Shown: piece by piece, positions 33,230-42,705 of the stretch
Layout: every line of letters starts with the position of its first letter
How positions within the stretch are numbered: the first letter of the stretch is position 1
NCBI GenBank assembly: GCA_963845895.1
Contig: CAWJTN010000001.1
Location: 124,001-188,000, forward strand
Reading direction: 5' to 3'
Source of the DNA: CAWJTN01 sp963845895
Lineage (GTDB): Bacteria; Patescibacteriota; Microgenomatia; UBA1406; GWC2-37-13
Length of the DNA stretch: 64,000 bases
The notes under the pieces: generated by a model
Databases searched by the model: none
What the model was told of the DNA's origin: nothing
Seen by the model: the letters and a program-made list of their open reading frames with translations, nothing else
Program-made: the position numbers and the translations under genes

Positions 33230-34748
33230 TATCCAAAAAGGATTAGAACACGCAAGGGAAACTGTAGCCAGAAAATTAGAGCCTTGGTCAGAAAAATCGA
33301 GAGAATTTTTTGTCAAAGTTGGAAAACAACTAAAAGGAAAAGGAAAAAATGATTTTGAAAAAGGAAGAGATGTAATAAAAGATTTGGCAAAAGAATCAGA
33401 AAAGTTGGAATTTGCGGATCCAGAGTCATCTGGCAATGATGCTACACAAGATAATAAAGCTGGCAATAATGCTATTCCTATTTCAGGAACGGAAAGTGGA
33501 GGAACCAATCTGACTAAATCCGCGGATGAATCACCTAAACAGGATGGAACAACAGAAAGACAAAATCCAGTGGATTATCTTACTAATGGAGTCAAGTTAG
33601 GAAGCGAAGAATATGAAGTATTATATAGTAAAGATTCTCCCTTAGCTGTGTACTTAGTAGAACTCCATGAATATTCGACAAACTTAGCTACAAAAAAACC
33701 AGAAAAGTATCCTGATCAAAACTATAATTCATTAACTAGAACCAGAGAAATAATTCGCGACCATTTGATAAGGAACTATATTAGGAAAGGAATTCGACCG
33801 CCAATAGAAGTACATGATATAGATCTTATGATCAAGTCAGACAGAATTGCTTTACTTCAGAAAGAAGAAGAAAAGAAATTTGATGTAGCTACAAGGGAAC
33901 AACGTGACCGTGAGCTGGGAACAAGTCAAGACCTTTTTTTCCACAATGGAAGAACGTTTTCATCTTTAAAATATATTTTAAATAGTAAAGCTATTTTATC
34001 TCATCGCTCCTTACTTAACACAAGCGGTCAGTTTACGTTCTCAACTGGTGCCGCTCGAAATAATAATGTTGAAGACGTGACGATTACAAAGGAGGGAATT
34101 AAATATAAAATGTTCGATGGTGGAGAAAGATTCATCACGCACTCCGATTACCAAGCTGCACATGGTAAAGTAAAAGGAATCGGATCAATTCTTCAGAAAG
34201 ATCCCTTCTTGGAATTTGATCAAGTACTTTTTGGTGAAAACGATGCATATTTTGACTCAGCTGGCTGGGCCGTTGTTTTACCTAAAAGGCAGATAATTGC
34301 TAATTATCAATATAGTGCTGCGCAGGATGGAATTCACATATTTGATAAAAACTTCGATAGTGATTCAATATCTTCTATTGAAGAATCTAATGGTTTTCCG
34401 CCAGGAAAAGTAGGTGCAAAGATAGATTTGGATACTCTACCGTTTATTATTGCTGTTGATTCTACCAGAAACACTAGATTATCTGATTGGTTAGGATCTC
34501 ACTTTCCTAACGTTCCAGATGTACAAGTTGAAGATACCGTTACTTCTTGGACAGCACGCCATGTTGTACAGGTCGAAAGCTTAAATCATTATCAAAATGC
34601 AGGAGCATATTTAGATCCAATTAGACAAGCAATGTTTTCCAGATTCAATATACCTGAATATAAAGGTCATCAAATCCCAACCGGAAATAGGGGTGATGGT
34701 GCATCCGGTAAACATCAAATGAATTTATATACCTATTCATTATCTTAA
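33174..34748 (+). CDS. Large soluble protein, unknown function
   Basis: The first 130 residues are charged and probably disordered (repeated NDATQDNKAGNNAI-like units). A helical part follows, then from about 240 a mixed domain with LFFHNGRTFSSLKYILNSKA and GENDAYFDSAGWAVVLP. The H-x-G plus S-x-x-x-I pattern faintly recalls ADP-ribosyltransferase-like folds, but this is weak and I do not claim it. No signal peptide is seen. The next gene follows after 27 bp. Confidence 0.5.
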   Translation: MQEQTLQIDRPILKPTAPDIQKGLEHARETVARKLEPWSEKSREFFVKVGKQLKGKGKNDFEKGRDVIKDLAKESEKLEFADPESSGNDATQDNKAGNNAIPISGTESGGTNLTKSADESPKQDGTTERQNPVDYLTNGVKLGSEEYEVLYSKDSPLAVYLVELHEYSTNLATKKPEKYPDQNYNSLTRTREIIRDHLIRNYIRKGIRPPIEVHDIDLMIKSDRIALLQKEEEKKFDVATREQRDRELGTSQDLFFHNGRTFSSLKYILNSKAILSHRSLLNTSGQFTFSTGAARNNNVEDVTITKEGIKYKMFDGGERFITHSDYQAAHGKVKGIGSILQKDPFLEFDQVLFGENDAYFDSAGWAVVLPKRQIIANYQYSAAQDGIHIFDKNFDSDSISSIEESNGFPPGKVGAKIDLDTLPFIIAVDSTRNTRLSDWLGSHFPNVPDVQVEDTVTSWTARHVVQVESLNHYQNAGAYLDPIRQAMFSRFNIPEYKGHQIPTGNRGDGASGKHQMNLYTYSLS

Positions 34749-34775
34749 TAACAATGTTAAAAACACACAACGTAT

Positions 34776-35612
34776 ATGAATGAAGCTAGCATAGACAACG
34801 CACCTCATCTTTCAGAATTTACACAAAGACGAGTTGGCGATAAGGATTTTTTTGTGATTTCAGGTGAGCACTCAAACAACGAAGCAGTTAATCTATTTGA
34901 CGTTAAAGTTAGACCGTCAGTTGAAGCGAAATTTGGGTTAGACAAACGTAAGTGGTTGTTTCTGGTTGAGGGTGGTGAAATACCTCATAGATTTTTTTAT
35001 GCTCCACCAGAAGAAGTTAGACACGTACAACATATAGCAGAGTTGGATAATATTCCAATACATGATCCAATAATTAGTTTTACCCCGTCAACTATAAGGT
35101 TAACTGCAGAAGAATTAGGAACATCGACGTCTAATCTGAACGAATTAGAATTAATGATTACGGCAATTATTGGTAAGCAAATAATGTCAGCCTATCATGA
35201 GCCGATAGAGGCCATTGCAGTACGTTTTGATAAACCCGTAGAAGAGTTACGGAAATCTATGAAATGGCTTAATGATAATCTCGACCATAGAGAACAAGAT
35301 ATAGAAAAATTTGTCTTCCTAGCTACGAAAAGAGCCGGCGATATGTCTAATTATATAAGTGCCCAAGCTCTAGAATATTTACTAGGAGAACATCCTAAAA
35401 GATCGAAGGTTCTCTTACAGATAGGTAGGAAACATTTGCCCATATTAGACATAAAACCATCAGATATTCCCGAGCGGGCTAGATTCACAAAAGATCAGAT
35501 TAAAGGACTTGCCGAGGAAAGAGATTTGCTCGAAGCCGAGGAAATGAGATATTTAGGAGCTCGATTAATCAACGCTCTTAACGTTGCTGCAATTAGGAAA
35601 TCAGGAAGATGA
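34776..35612 (+). CDS. Soluble protein, unknown function
   Basis: The 278-residue protein has an alpha/beta beginning (DFFVISGEHSNNEAVNLFDVKV, KWLFLVEGGEIPHRFF) and a helical C-terminal half (DIEKFVFLATKRAG, RSKVLLQIGRKHLP). The EHS...LVEGG pattern is reminiscent of TraB/ChaN-like folds, but no firm match can be made by eye. It is the third gene in the group starting at 32891 and probably acts with the preceding one. Confidence 0.5.
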   Translation: MNEASIDNAPHLSEFTQRRVGDKDFFVISGEHSNNEAVNLFDVKVRPSVEAKFGLDKRKWLFLVEGGEIPHRFFYAPPEEVRHVQHIAELDNIPIHDPIISFTPSTIRLTAEELGTSTSNLNELELMITAIIGKQIMSAYHEPIEAIAVRFDKPVEELRKSMKWLNDNLDHREQDIEKFVFLATKRAGDMSNYISAQALEYLLGEHPKRSKVLLQIGRKHLPILDIKPSDIPERARFTKDQIKGLAEERDLLEAEEMRYLGARLINALNVAAIRKSGR

Positions 35613-35630
35613 TTTTAAGATTCGCTTTTT

Positions 35631-36275
35631 TTAAACTGCACCGTCACCATTTATCATTACCCATGGAGTTTTTAAAATAATCCTCATATCAAGCCAAAAT
35701 GAAAGATTGTCTACATACTTTGCATCCATTGCAATTCTCTTATCGAAGTTTATCTCCGACCTGCCGGACACCTGCCAGAGTCCTGTAATACCAGGTTTTA
35801 CAGAAAGTACTTTGTTAACAAGTTTTTTTGTTTGAGGAAATTTTTTTTGCTGATTTTCCAGCTCGTCAGGATAATAAGCTCGTGGACCAACTAAACTCAT
35901 ATCTCCTTTTAAAACGTTTATTAATTGAGGAATTTCATCAATAGAATGTTTTCTCATAAATTTACCGACATTTGTTATTCTAGGATCCTTTTTTAATTTA
36001 TAGCTTCCTTTTTTATATGCCTCATAAAGTTCTTGAAATCGAGGATCGGTGCGCAGAAGATGATGGGCGTTTACTATCATTGACCTGAACTTAAACATTT
36101 TAAATTTTTTTCCATTCTCGCCCACTCTTTCAGGTACATCGGCAAACACAGGTCCTCTTGAATCAATGGTTATCGCAACTATCGATAAAATTGAAACAGG
36201 AGAAAAAAGAATTAGTAGAAATATTGAACCAAGAATATCGGTAATTCGCTTGAGATACTTTTTATAAATTCCCAT
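35631..36275 (-). CDS. Polyprenyl-phosphate sugar phosphotransferase
   Basis: A single membrane hairpin at the N-terminus (about 12-36) precedes the bacterial sugar transferase core (PF02397): KFKMFKFRSM, DPRITNVGKFMRKHSIDEIPQLINVL, MSLVGPRAYYP and VKPGITGLWQVSGRS. These enzymes move a sugar phosphate from a nucleotide sugar onto undecaprenyl phosphate to start a surface glycan. With manC upstream, a mannose-derived sugar is possible. A row of three hairpins lies between them. Confidence 0.93.
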   Translation of the reverse strand: MGIYKKYLKRITDILGSIFLLILFSPVSILSIVAITIDSRGPVFADVPERVGENGKKFKMFKFRSMIVNAHHLLRTDPRFQELYEAYKKGSYKLKKDPRITNVGKFMRKHSIDEIPQLINVLKGDMSLVGPRAYYPDELENQQKKFPQTKKLVNKVLSVKPGITGLWQVSGRSEINFDKRIAMDAKYVDNLSFWLDMRIILKTPWVMINGDGAV

Positions 36276-36288
36276 ATTATACCACTAC

Positions 36289-36395
36289 GCTGTCATACTT
36301 TTTTTAAGAACCATGACAGCTTCGTTAGGTATTTACCTACAAGCTTAATTTATAGGTATATGCCTAACGTAATTATCAAACTAAGGTTTGATAAT
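36289..36395 (-). other. Three consecutive hairpins between manC and the sugar transferase gene
   Basis: GCTGTCAT (36289-36296) pairs with ATGACAGC (36313-36320); CGTTAGG (36323-36329) pairs with CCTAACG (36363-36369) around an inner TACCTA/TAGGTA stem (36334-36358); and ATTATCAAAC pairs with GTTTGATAAT across a TAAG loop (36372-36395). On the minus strand the element is 5' of the sugar transferase gene. Nothing in it looks coding. Confidence 0.55.
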
Positions 36396-36404
36396 GAAGT
36401 GGCA

Positions 36405-37490
36405 TTATGTTAATTTTTCGTGCTCTGTCCCCTCGAAGCTCTCAACAAGTGATTTGATCTTTGAAACCGAAGTTTTTTTAGTAATTAAAAGCACGTCTTT
36501 AGTATTAACAACAATGTTTTCATCCAGATCTACTGCTACTATCAACTTTTTATCTTCATAATTGTAAATTAATGAGTCACGCACATGTTCTATAAACACC
36601 TTTCCTCTGATTACATTTTCATAAGGATGATTTTCAAGAGCCTCTTTCAATGATTCCCAGGCTCCTATATCGCTCCATCCAACATCCTCAACTATGACTA
36701 ACGCGTCTTCTTTCTCTAAATTTTCCAAGATAGCGTTATCAAAGCTTATGCTCTCCACTTTTCCATATTTTGACCTTAATTCTTTTTGAAAATTTGCAGT
36801 TTTAAAATATTTTAAGATTGACTCTGTATTGTGGTAAATATTTGGAGAGAGACGCTTAAATTCTTCATAAATAAAACCTGAAGTTGTGACAAAGTATCCT
36901 AAATTCCAAGCATAATCTCCGGAATGGAAAAATTTTTTCGCAGTTTCTTCATCAGGGCGATACTTAAATCCCTCAAATTGGTAAAAATGAACTCCGTTAG
37001 CCTCATATTTTTTTCCGCCAATGTGAATATAGCCAAGATTGACACTTGCATACCTCGGTTTATGCGCTATAAAAACGATCTTGTTCGGGTTTTTCTTAAT
37101 ATAATCGCCTGCTACTTTAAGTATTTTTCTGAAAAGTGAAATTCTTTTTACCAAATGGTCACTCCAGAGAATTGCAATAGGTTTTTTAGGATCCGTTCGG
37201 TAAAACATTCCCATGGCTAAGGCAATTGCTGGACCTACATCTTTTTTTTCCGGTTCAAATAAAAAATTTTCGTTTGGAATACTCGGCAACTGTTCTTTTA
37301 TTACGTCCTTATATGTTATGTTTGTAGAGATATAAATATCTTTATCTGCAAAGTCCGGCTTTAATCTTTCAACAGCTAGTTGAAGTGTGGATTTTTCACC
37401 AACAAGTTTTTCAAACTGCTTGGGTGACTTTTTCCTAGACAATGGCCAAAGTCTAGTTCCGGTTCCTCCTGCGAAAATAATTGCTTTCAT
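36405..37490 (-). CDS. manC: Mannose-1-phosphate guanylyltransferase
   Basis: The nucleotidyltransferase signature IIFAGGTGTRLWPLSRKKSP-KQF is at residues 4-26, followed by FLFEPEKKDVGPAIALA, GDYAWNLGYFV and VGWSDIGAWESL, all typical of ManC-type enzymes that make GDP-mannose. The 361-residue length fits the single-domain form without phosphomannose isomerase. It overlaps the glycosyltransferase reading frame upstream by 4 nt, as one operon. The product would feed the glycosyltransferases around it. Confidence 0.92.
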   Translation of the reverse strand: MKAIIFAGGTGTRLWPLSRKKSPKQFEKLVGEKSTLQLAVERLKPDFADKDIYISTNITYKDVIKEQLPSIPNENFLFEPEKKDVGPAIALAMGMFYRTDPKKPIAILWSDHLVKRISLFRKILKVAGDYIKKNPNKIVFIAHKPRYASVNLGYIHIGGKKYEANGVHFYQFEGFKYRPDEETAKKFFHSGDYAWNLGYFVTTSGFIYEEFKRLSPNIYHNTESILKYFKTANFQKELRSKYGKVESISFDNAILENLEKEDALVIVEDVGWSDIGAWESLKEALENHPYENVIRGKVFIEHVRDSLIYNYEDKKLIVAVDLDENIVVNTKDVLLITKKTSVSKIKSLVESFEGTEHEKLT

Positions 37491-38616
37491 AAATTTTTTT
37501 TAAAATCATTTATAAACTTTTCTTTAGCAAACCTTTCGATGTTCTTAACCCCAAACTCTTTAACTTTAATCTTAATACCGTATTTTATCATACTAAATTT
37601 TTTTAGAACGCTTTGCAACCCTTCAACTGTTTGCTTTTCAAAAAGAATTCCTGTATTTTCTTCAATGATCGTTTCCTTCGCCCCTCCCTTTTTATATGCT
37701 ACCACAGGACAACCAAAAAATTGAGCCTCCAAAGAAACATAGCCAAAATCCTCCTCCTGTGGCATAATTAAAGCCTGAGCATGAGAGTATAAATAACCAA
37801 GCTCCCCATCAGTCAACTTGCTAAAAAAAGTAACGTTATCACCGGCCATCTGTTTTAACCTCTCTAACTCACTTCCCTACACCAACAACAACTAATGAAG
37901 TGTACAATCGATTAATCGATTGTACAGCTAGGTCTATTCTTTTTATAAGGCTCTAACCTGCTTACAACCAAAAAATATTTTTTATTTATTATTTTAAAAT
38001 TTGAATTTATTTCGGATTTAGAATTTAGGATTTCGTATTTTATCTTTTCCCAATATTGAATATCAAACGGTGGATAGATAACTTCGCTCTCTCTTTTGTA
38101 AAATTTCCTACAACGATCTGCCACTGTCTTTGAAATCGAAATAATTTTATCGGGTCTTTGTGCTGCAACATAATCCCATTCTTTTAATTTTTGGAAATAT
38201 CCAGAAAGCACTGATCTTGTAAAATTATTTTTAATATACAGATCTTCATTCATCCATAGATATCTTGTAGGTGTAAGTAAATAACATATGTGAAAAGTTC
38301 TAGGTTTTGTAATGACTGACTTGGCAAAAGAAGAAGTTACTGAAATCACCAGATCATAGTTATTAAAATTAAATGACTCAAAAGCATATGGATAAAAAGG
38401 GAAGGAAACAGTTCTGTTTTCTCTGACGAATCTTGGAAATTTTTGAATAAAGGAGGTTTTGATTTTCAAATCTTTTGCCCAACCAGCTTTTTGAGGACTA
38501 TAGTATGAAGAATAAAAAACAGCTTGGGGAAACATCTCATGAAGTGTCAATAAAACCCTCTCCACCCCTCCCCACTTATCAATCCAGTCATAAACAATTG
38601 CAATTTTTCTTAACAT
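37487..38616 (-). pseudogene. GT4 glycosyltransferase split by two single-base shifts
   Basis: The N-terminal part (38616 to 37912) has WGGVERVLLTLHEMFP and YLLTPTRYLW and the C-terminal part (37849 to 37487) has PQEEDFGYVSLEAQFFGCPV; together they form one GT-B mannosyl-type transferase. Between them a third-frame stretch reads RIDLAVQSINRLYTSLVVVG, exactly the missing piece. One extra base in AAAAA (near 37940) and one in GGG (near 37877) restore a single frame of about 375 codons. A 26-bp palindrome lies between the two shifts. Either the gene is decayed or the assembly has indel errors. Confidence 0.82.
37901..37926. repeat. Perfect 26-bp palindrome within the glycosyltransferase gene
   Basis: TGTACAATCGATT followed by its exact reverse complement. 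The encoded residues fit the family in length, so it is not an insertion. As single strand it would form a loop-free hairpin, likely to disturb polymerases. Confidence 0.9.
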
Positions 38617-38671
38617 ACTCCGATGTTGTCCATCTTGAATAGAAACTATAATTTATGTAATATCAAATTAT

Positions 38672-39061
38672 ATGATATCAATTGATCTTTCGTCGTACAA
38701 AGACTTATATCTGAAGACAACACGGGAATATTTAAACGAATTAAGAAGTAATCTAAATCTGCTTAATATGGACCCGACCAATAAGGAACTTATTTACGAA
38801 GTTTTCAGGCTTTCTCATTCCCTAAAAAGTCAAAATTATTTTATGGGATTCATCAAAACAGCTGATCTTTTTCATGTAGTCGAACAATATTTTAGACAAA
38901 TTAAAGATGGAAACAACAATTATTCTGTAGATTTAACCCAAACTATTACTGATACAATCACAAAATTGGAAAATTCAATCAATAATATAGAAAAAAATAA
39001 TATTGAAGTCGACTTATCTCAAGATATCATTAATCTTAAAGGAAAATTAAACGTTGCTTAA
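38672..39061 (+). CDS. Hpt-domain phosphotransfer protein
   Basis: The 129 residues are helical and contain RLSHSLKSQNYFMGF, the phosphorylatable His motif of CheA P1/Hpt domains (H about residue 48). It lacks kinase domains. The following gene encodes a response regulator and the next ones PilB and PilC, so this looks like a phosphorelay tied to the pilus, similar in principle to Pil-Chp. A histidine kinase lies at 54170-55570. A TTGTCC/TATAAT pair (38626-38652) may be the promoter. Confidence 0.75.
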   Translation: MISIDLSSYKDLYLKTTREYLNELRSNLNLLNMDPTNKELIYEVFRLSHSLKSQNYFMGFIKTADLFHVVEQYFRQIKDGNNNYSVDLTQTITDTITKLENSINNIEKNNIEVDLSQDIINLKGKLNVA

Positions 39062-39073
39062 ACTTAAAAGAGG

Positions 39074-39439
39074 ATGAAAATTTTATTGATCGAAGATGAT
39101 GTGTTTTTTAGAAGGTTCTATGCGGAAAAACTTAAGGAACTAGGATATCAAATCGACGAAGCTTCCGACGGAGAAGAAGGTTTAGAAAAGATAAATGCAG
39201 GAAAACCTGATCTAATCATTCTAGACATAATCATGCCTAAAATGGATGGTTTCGAAGTGTTGACGGCTCGTGCCAACAATCCGACCATCAAAAAGATACC
39301 AGTTCTTGTCTTTTCAACACTAGGACAGGAAACTGATGTTGAAAAAGCAAAAAAAATGGGCGCTAATGACTATGTAAACAAAAGTCTTTTTAAGTTTGAA
39401 GACTTAATAGCAAAAATAAACATTCTGACTAAACACTAA
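39074..39439 (+). CDS. CheY-like response regulator of the pilus operon
   Basis: A single receiver domain of 121 residues: acidic pair in LLIEDDVFF, phospho-acceptor Asp in LIILDIIMPKMDG (about D52), Thr/Ser switch in VLVFSTLG, and Lys in DYVNKSLF. No output domain, so it works by protein contact. It starts 12 nt after the Hpt gene and ends 1 nt before pilB, strongly suggesting control of pilus extension. Confidence 0.9.
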   Translation: MKILLIEDDVFFRRFYAEKLKELGYQIDEASDGEEGLEKINAGKPDLIILDIIMPKMDGFEVLTARANNPTIKKIPVLVFSTLGQETDVEKAKKMGANDYVNKSLFKFEDLIAKINILTKH

Positions 39440-39440
39440 T

Positions 39441-41117
39441 ATGGTAATAACTGACGAGCAACTAAAAGCCTTGCTCATGAAAACAAAACTTATTGACGAA
39501 AAAGGGTTGGAAAAAATAATAACCTATGCAAAGAATTCCGGAGAATCCCTATCAGATGCATTGACCGAAAATAATCTCGTTTCTGATGAAAACCTTGGGC
39601 TATTGATCTCAGACTATCTAAAATTACCTTTCATCATTCTTTCAAAAACCTCAATTCCACAAGAAGTATTTAGGATAATTCCAGAAAGAATTGCCAGAAA
39701 ACATAAAGTAATTGCATTCGCTAGGACAAAAGAAGGTATAAAAGTTGCCATGGCCGAGCCACAAAATACCGAACTATTGCAGCTTATATCAAAAAAAACA
39801 GGCGAAAGAATTTTTCCTTATTTAGCTACAGCAAGAGACATTAATAATACTTTTCAAATCTATCGAAAAGATCTACAGAAAACTTTTGATGAACTTATAC
39901 AAAAAGAAACTCATGGAAAAGGAACAGAAGAAGCACCGATTACAAAAATAGTTGATCTTCTCATTAATTACTCGTATCAGGATAAAGCCTCTGACGTTCA
40001 TATTGAACCGCAAGAGACTAACTCGTTGGTCCGTTTCAGAATTGACGGAATCTTACATGACGTTTTACTACTTCCGAAAGATATACATGAAAGAGTTGTC
40101 GCTCGAATTAAGGTGCTATCAAGACTACGAACAGATGAACACTTGAGCGCGCAGGACGGAAAAATGAGGGTGAAACTTGAAGAAGAAAACCTTGATATCC
40201 GTGTTTCCATAATTCCGATTGTTGATGGCGAAAAAGTAGTCTTAAGGTTACTTTCATCCAAATCCAGACAGTTTTCCCTAGTTGATTTAGGAATGAGTGA
40301 AAAGGATCTTGATAAATTAACTCGAGCTTTTAATAGAGCATATGGCATGATTTTATCAACTGGTCCTACTGGATCAGGAAAATCTACTTCTATCTATGCA
40401 ATCCTAAAAATCATCAACACAAGAGAAAAGAACATCACAACAGTTGAAGATCCTGTTGAATATAGAATTAAGGGAGTAAATCAGATTCAGGTAAATCCGA
40501 AAACAAATCTTACATTTGCTGCAGGATTGAGATCTATACTCCGACAGGATCCGAACATTATTTTCGTAGGAGAAATCAGGGATATTGAAACGGCCGGTAT
40601 AGCGGTAAATGCAGCTTTGACAGGCCATCTAGTGCTTTCAACACTTCATACCAACGACGCTGCAACAGCACTCCCTAGATTGACAGATATGAAGATTGAA
40701 CCTTTCTTAGTTGCATCAACAATTAACGTAATCGTAGCCCAGAGACTGGTTAGAAAAATTTGCGAAATGTGTAAAACTTCACTCGACATAACTCTAGCAG
40801 AATTAATGAAAAATCTTCCAGAAGAGATGGTAAAGAAACATTTTGGAATAAAAAAAGATATTAGAATTTATAAAGGTAATGGATGTAAGGTTTGCCATTA
40901 TACCGGTTATTCAGGAAGAGTGGGTGTTTTTGAGGTTCTTGAAATATCGAACCAAATTAGAAAATTAATCATCGGTAAAGCCGATTCTGACGTAATAACA
41001 AAAGAAGCTACACAGGAAGGTATGAGTACGATGCTTGATGACGGACTTGAAAAAATTATCAAGGGAATTACATCAGTTGAAGAAGTATTAAGAGTTACAA
41101 AAATTGAAACAGCATGA
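39441..41117 (+). CDS. pilB: Type IV pilus extension ATPase PilB
   Basis: The 558-residue protein has a GspE/PilB N-terminal domain (about 30-150), and the secretion ATPase core with Walker A GPTGSGKST (308-316), TVEDPVEYRI, Asp box and Walker B LRQDPNIIFVGEIRD, and the His box STLHTNDA. A CEMCKTS...CKVCHYTG pair of CxxC motifs binds zinc as usual in PilB. It powers pilus polymerisation. The stop overlaps pilC by 4 nt. No PilT-like retraction ATPase is seen in this window. Confidence 0.95.
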   Translation: MVITDEQLKALLMKTKLIDEKGLEKIITYAKNSGESLSDALTENNLVSDENLGLLISDYLKLPFIILSKTSIPQEVFRIIPERIARKHKVIAFARTKEGIKVAMAEPQNTELLQLISKKTGERIFPYLATARDINNTFQIYRKDLQKTFDELIQKETHGKGTEEAPITKIVDLLINYSYQDKASDVHIEPQETNSLVRFRIDGILHDVLLLPKDIHERVVARIKVLSRLRTDEHLSAQDGKMRVKLEEENLDIRVSIIPIVDGEKVVLRLLSSKSRQFSLVDLGMSEKDLDKLTRAFNRAYGMILSTGPTGSGKSTSIYAILKIINTREKNITTVEDPVEYRIKGVNQIQVNPKTNLTFAAGLRSILRQDPNIIFVGEIRDIETAGIAVNAALTGHLVLSTLHTNDAATALPRLTDMKIEPFLVASTINVIVAQRLVRKICEMCKTSLDITLAELMKNLPEEMVKKHFGIKKDIRIYKGNGCKVCHYTGYSGRVGVFEVLEISNQIRKLIIGKADSDVITKEATQEGMSTMLDDGLEKIIKGITSVEEVLRVTKIETA

Positions 41118-42202
41118 ACAAACCAGACCAACTACCTGTTAAAAAGAAAGTACCTACTTTAAAAATATCTTTATCCACTACAGATAAAGTTACTATGATC
41201 AGTAACTTCTCGACTATGTTATCTGCTGGAATATCGATCCTCGAGGCCGTCGACTCACTTTTAGAAGATGCTAAAGGGAATCAGAAAAAAATTCTTCAAA
41301 CTTTAAGAGAGGATCTTGTGCAAGGTAATCACGTTTATGAAGCATTTTCAAAATTTCCAAATGTATTCGATAAGGTAACGGTTAGTATAGTCAAAGCATC
41401 GGAAGAAGCAGGAACTCTTGATAAAACCTTAAAAGACTTAAGAGACAACATGATGAAAGAAAATGAATTTACCGACAAAGTCAAGTCAGCTTTAACTTAT
41501 CCTATTCTAATTATGTTTGTTTTTATAGGAGTACTCTTAATGATTTTAATTGTTGTCATTCCTAAGATATCACTCGTCTTCTCTAGATTGAAGGTTGACC
41601 TGCCTTTACCAACAAGAATACTTATCTTTATTTCTAATCTTATGATTACCTATACAATTCCTTTTATAATCGGGACTATTTTGTTTATCGTTGGTTTAAT
41701 TGCACTTTATAAAACTAATAAAAAATTGGTTATGGGAGTTTTGTTTTCTTTACCTTTAATATCAGATCTAATCAAACAAATTGACCTTGTAAGATTTACC
41801 CACAGTCTTTACTACCTTCTTACATCTGGCATTCCGATTGTCAGTGCTCTGGAATTATCTGAAGATGTGGTTAAAAGAAAAGATATTGCGCAGGTAATCA
41901 GAAAATCAAGAGAAATGATTGTTTCAGGTAAAAAACTTTCCGAGGGCTTAAAAACAGGTAAAGGAAAAATTCCTTCAATTATGATTAAAATTATTGAGGC
42001 TGGTGAAAAAAGTGGAACCTTAGATTTAGCTTTAAAAGATATATCGAACTATATGGACTATCAAGTCAGCAATTCACTTGGAAGTATGACTACTTTAATT
42101 GAACCTATAATGCTCGTACTCGTTGGAATTGCTGTTGGAGGCATGATGCTCGCAATTATTGGCCCTATTTATAGTATGATCGGACAAGTTGGAAACAGAT
42201 AA
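41114..42202 (+). CDS. pilC: Type IV pilus platform protein PilC
   Basis: The 362-residue protein has two GspF domains with three membrane helices: FSTMLSAGISILEAVDSLL, VSIVKASEEAGTLDKTLKDL, a membrane pair at about 130-200, the second repeat RFTHSLYYLLTSGIPIVSALEL and MIKIIEAGEKSGTLDLAL, and a C-terminal helix. It transmits PilB motion to the growing pilus. It lacks the longest N-terminal region of some relatives. Overlaps pilB; the next pseudopilin gene starts 2 bp after its stop. Confidence 0.94.
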   Translation: MNKPDQLPVKKKVPTLKISLSTTDKVTMISNFSTMLSAGISILEAVDSLLEDAKGNQKKILQTLREDLVQGNHVYEAFSKFPNVFDKVTVSIVKASEEAGTLDKTLKDLRDNMMKENEFTDKVKSALTYPILIMFVFIGVLLMILIVVIPKISLVFSRLKVDLPLPTRILIFISNLMITYTIPFIIGTILFIVGLIALYKTNKKLVMGVLFSLPLISDLIKQIDLVRFTHSLYYLLTSGIPIVSALELSEDVVKRKDIAQVIRKSREMIVSGKKLSEGLKTGKGKIPSIMIKIIEAGEKSGTLDLALKDISNYMDYQVSNSLGSMTTLIEPIMLVLVGIAVGGMMLAIIGPIYSMIGQVGNR

Positions 42203-42204
42203 AA

Positions 42205-42702
42205 ATGAAAAAAAATCTATTGGCATTTACTGTTGTTGAGCTACTGGTAGTAATGGGGATTCTTGCCACAATACTTAGTCTTTCTTCTGTCAATCTTATA
42301 ACTTTTTACAACAAAAATACCCTGGGCACTGCAGTTGATGTTTTAATCTCGGATATGAGACAACAGCAGTTACAAGCAATGGTGGGCGATTCAGAAGGAT
42401 CGGGAACAAATAATGCCTACGGTATTTATTTTCAACCAACTAGTTACACTCTTTTTAAAGGAACGGTCTATTCTTCGAGTGATCCTTTGAATTTCAAAGT
42501 AAAACTGAATGATGATTTACAGTTTAGCAACCTTATGTTTAGAACGCATCTCGGCAACTCACAAGTGGTTTTTTCTTCAGTTAGTGGAGAGACTATGGAC
42601 TATGATCCAAATTATAATTATGTTACTCTAAAAAATATACAAACTTCGGATACAAAAACTATACAGTTAAATAAATATGGAACAGTTGTCAGTGTTTACT
42701 AA
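42205..42702 (+). CDS. Type IV pseudopilin (GspH/FimT-like)
   Basis: A short basic leader and the class III prepilin signal (LLAFTVVELLVVMGILATIL) at the N-terminus, then a beta-rich globular domain of about 130 residues. The residue before Phe/Thr is Ala instead of the usual Gly at the cleavage site, which may alter processing. Minor pilins of this type start or decorate the fibre. It lies between pilC and the long pilin-like gene. Confidence 0.82.
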   Translation: MKKNLLAFTVVELLVVMGILATILSLSSVNLITFYNKNTLGTAVDVLISDMRQQQLQAMVGDSEGSGTNNAYGIYFQPTSYTLFKGTVYSSSDPLNFKVKLNDDLQFSNLMFRTHLGNSQVVFSSVSGETMDYDPNYNYVTLKNIQTSDTKTIQLNKYGTVVSVY

Positions 42703-42705
42703 AAA

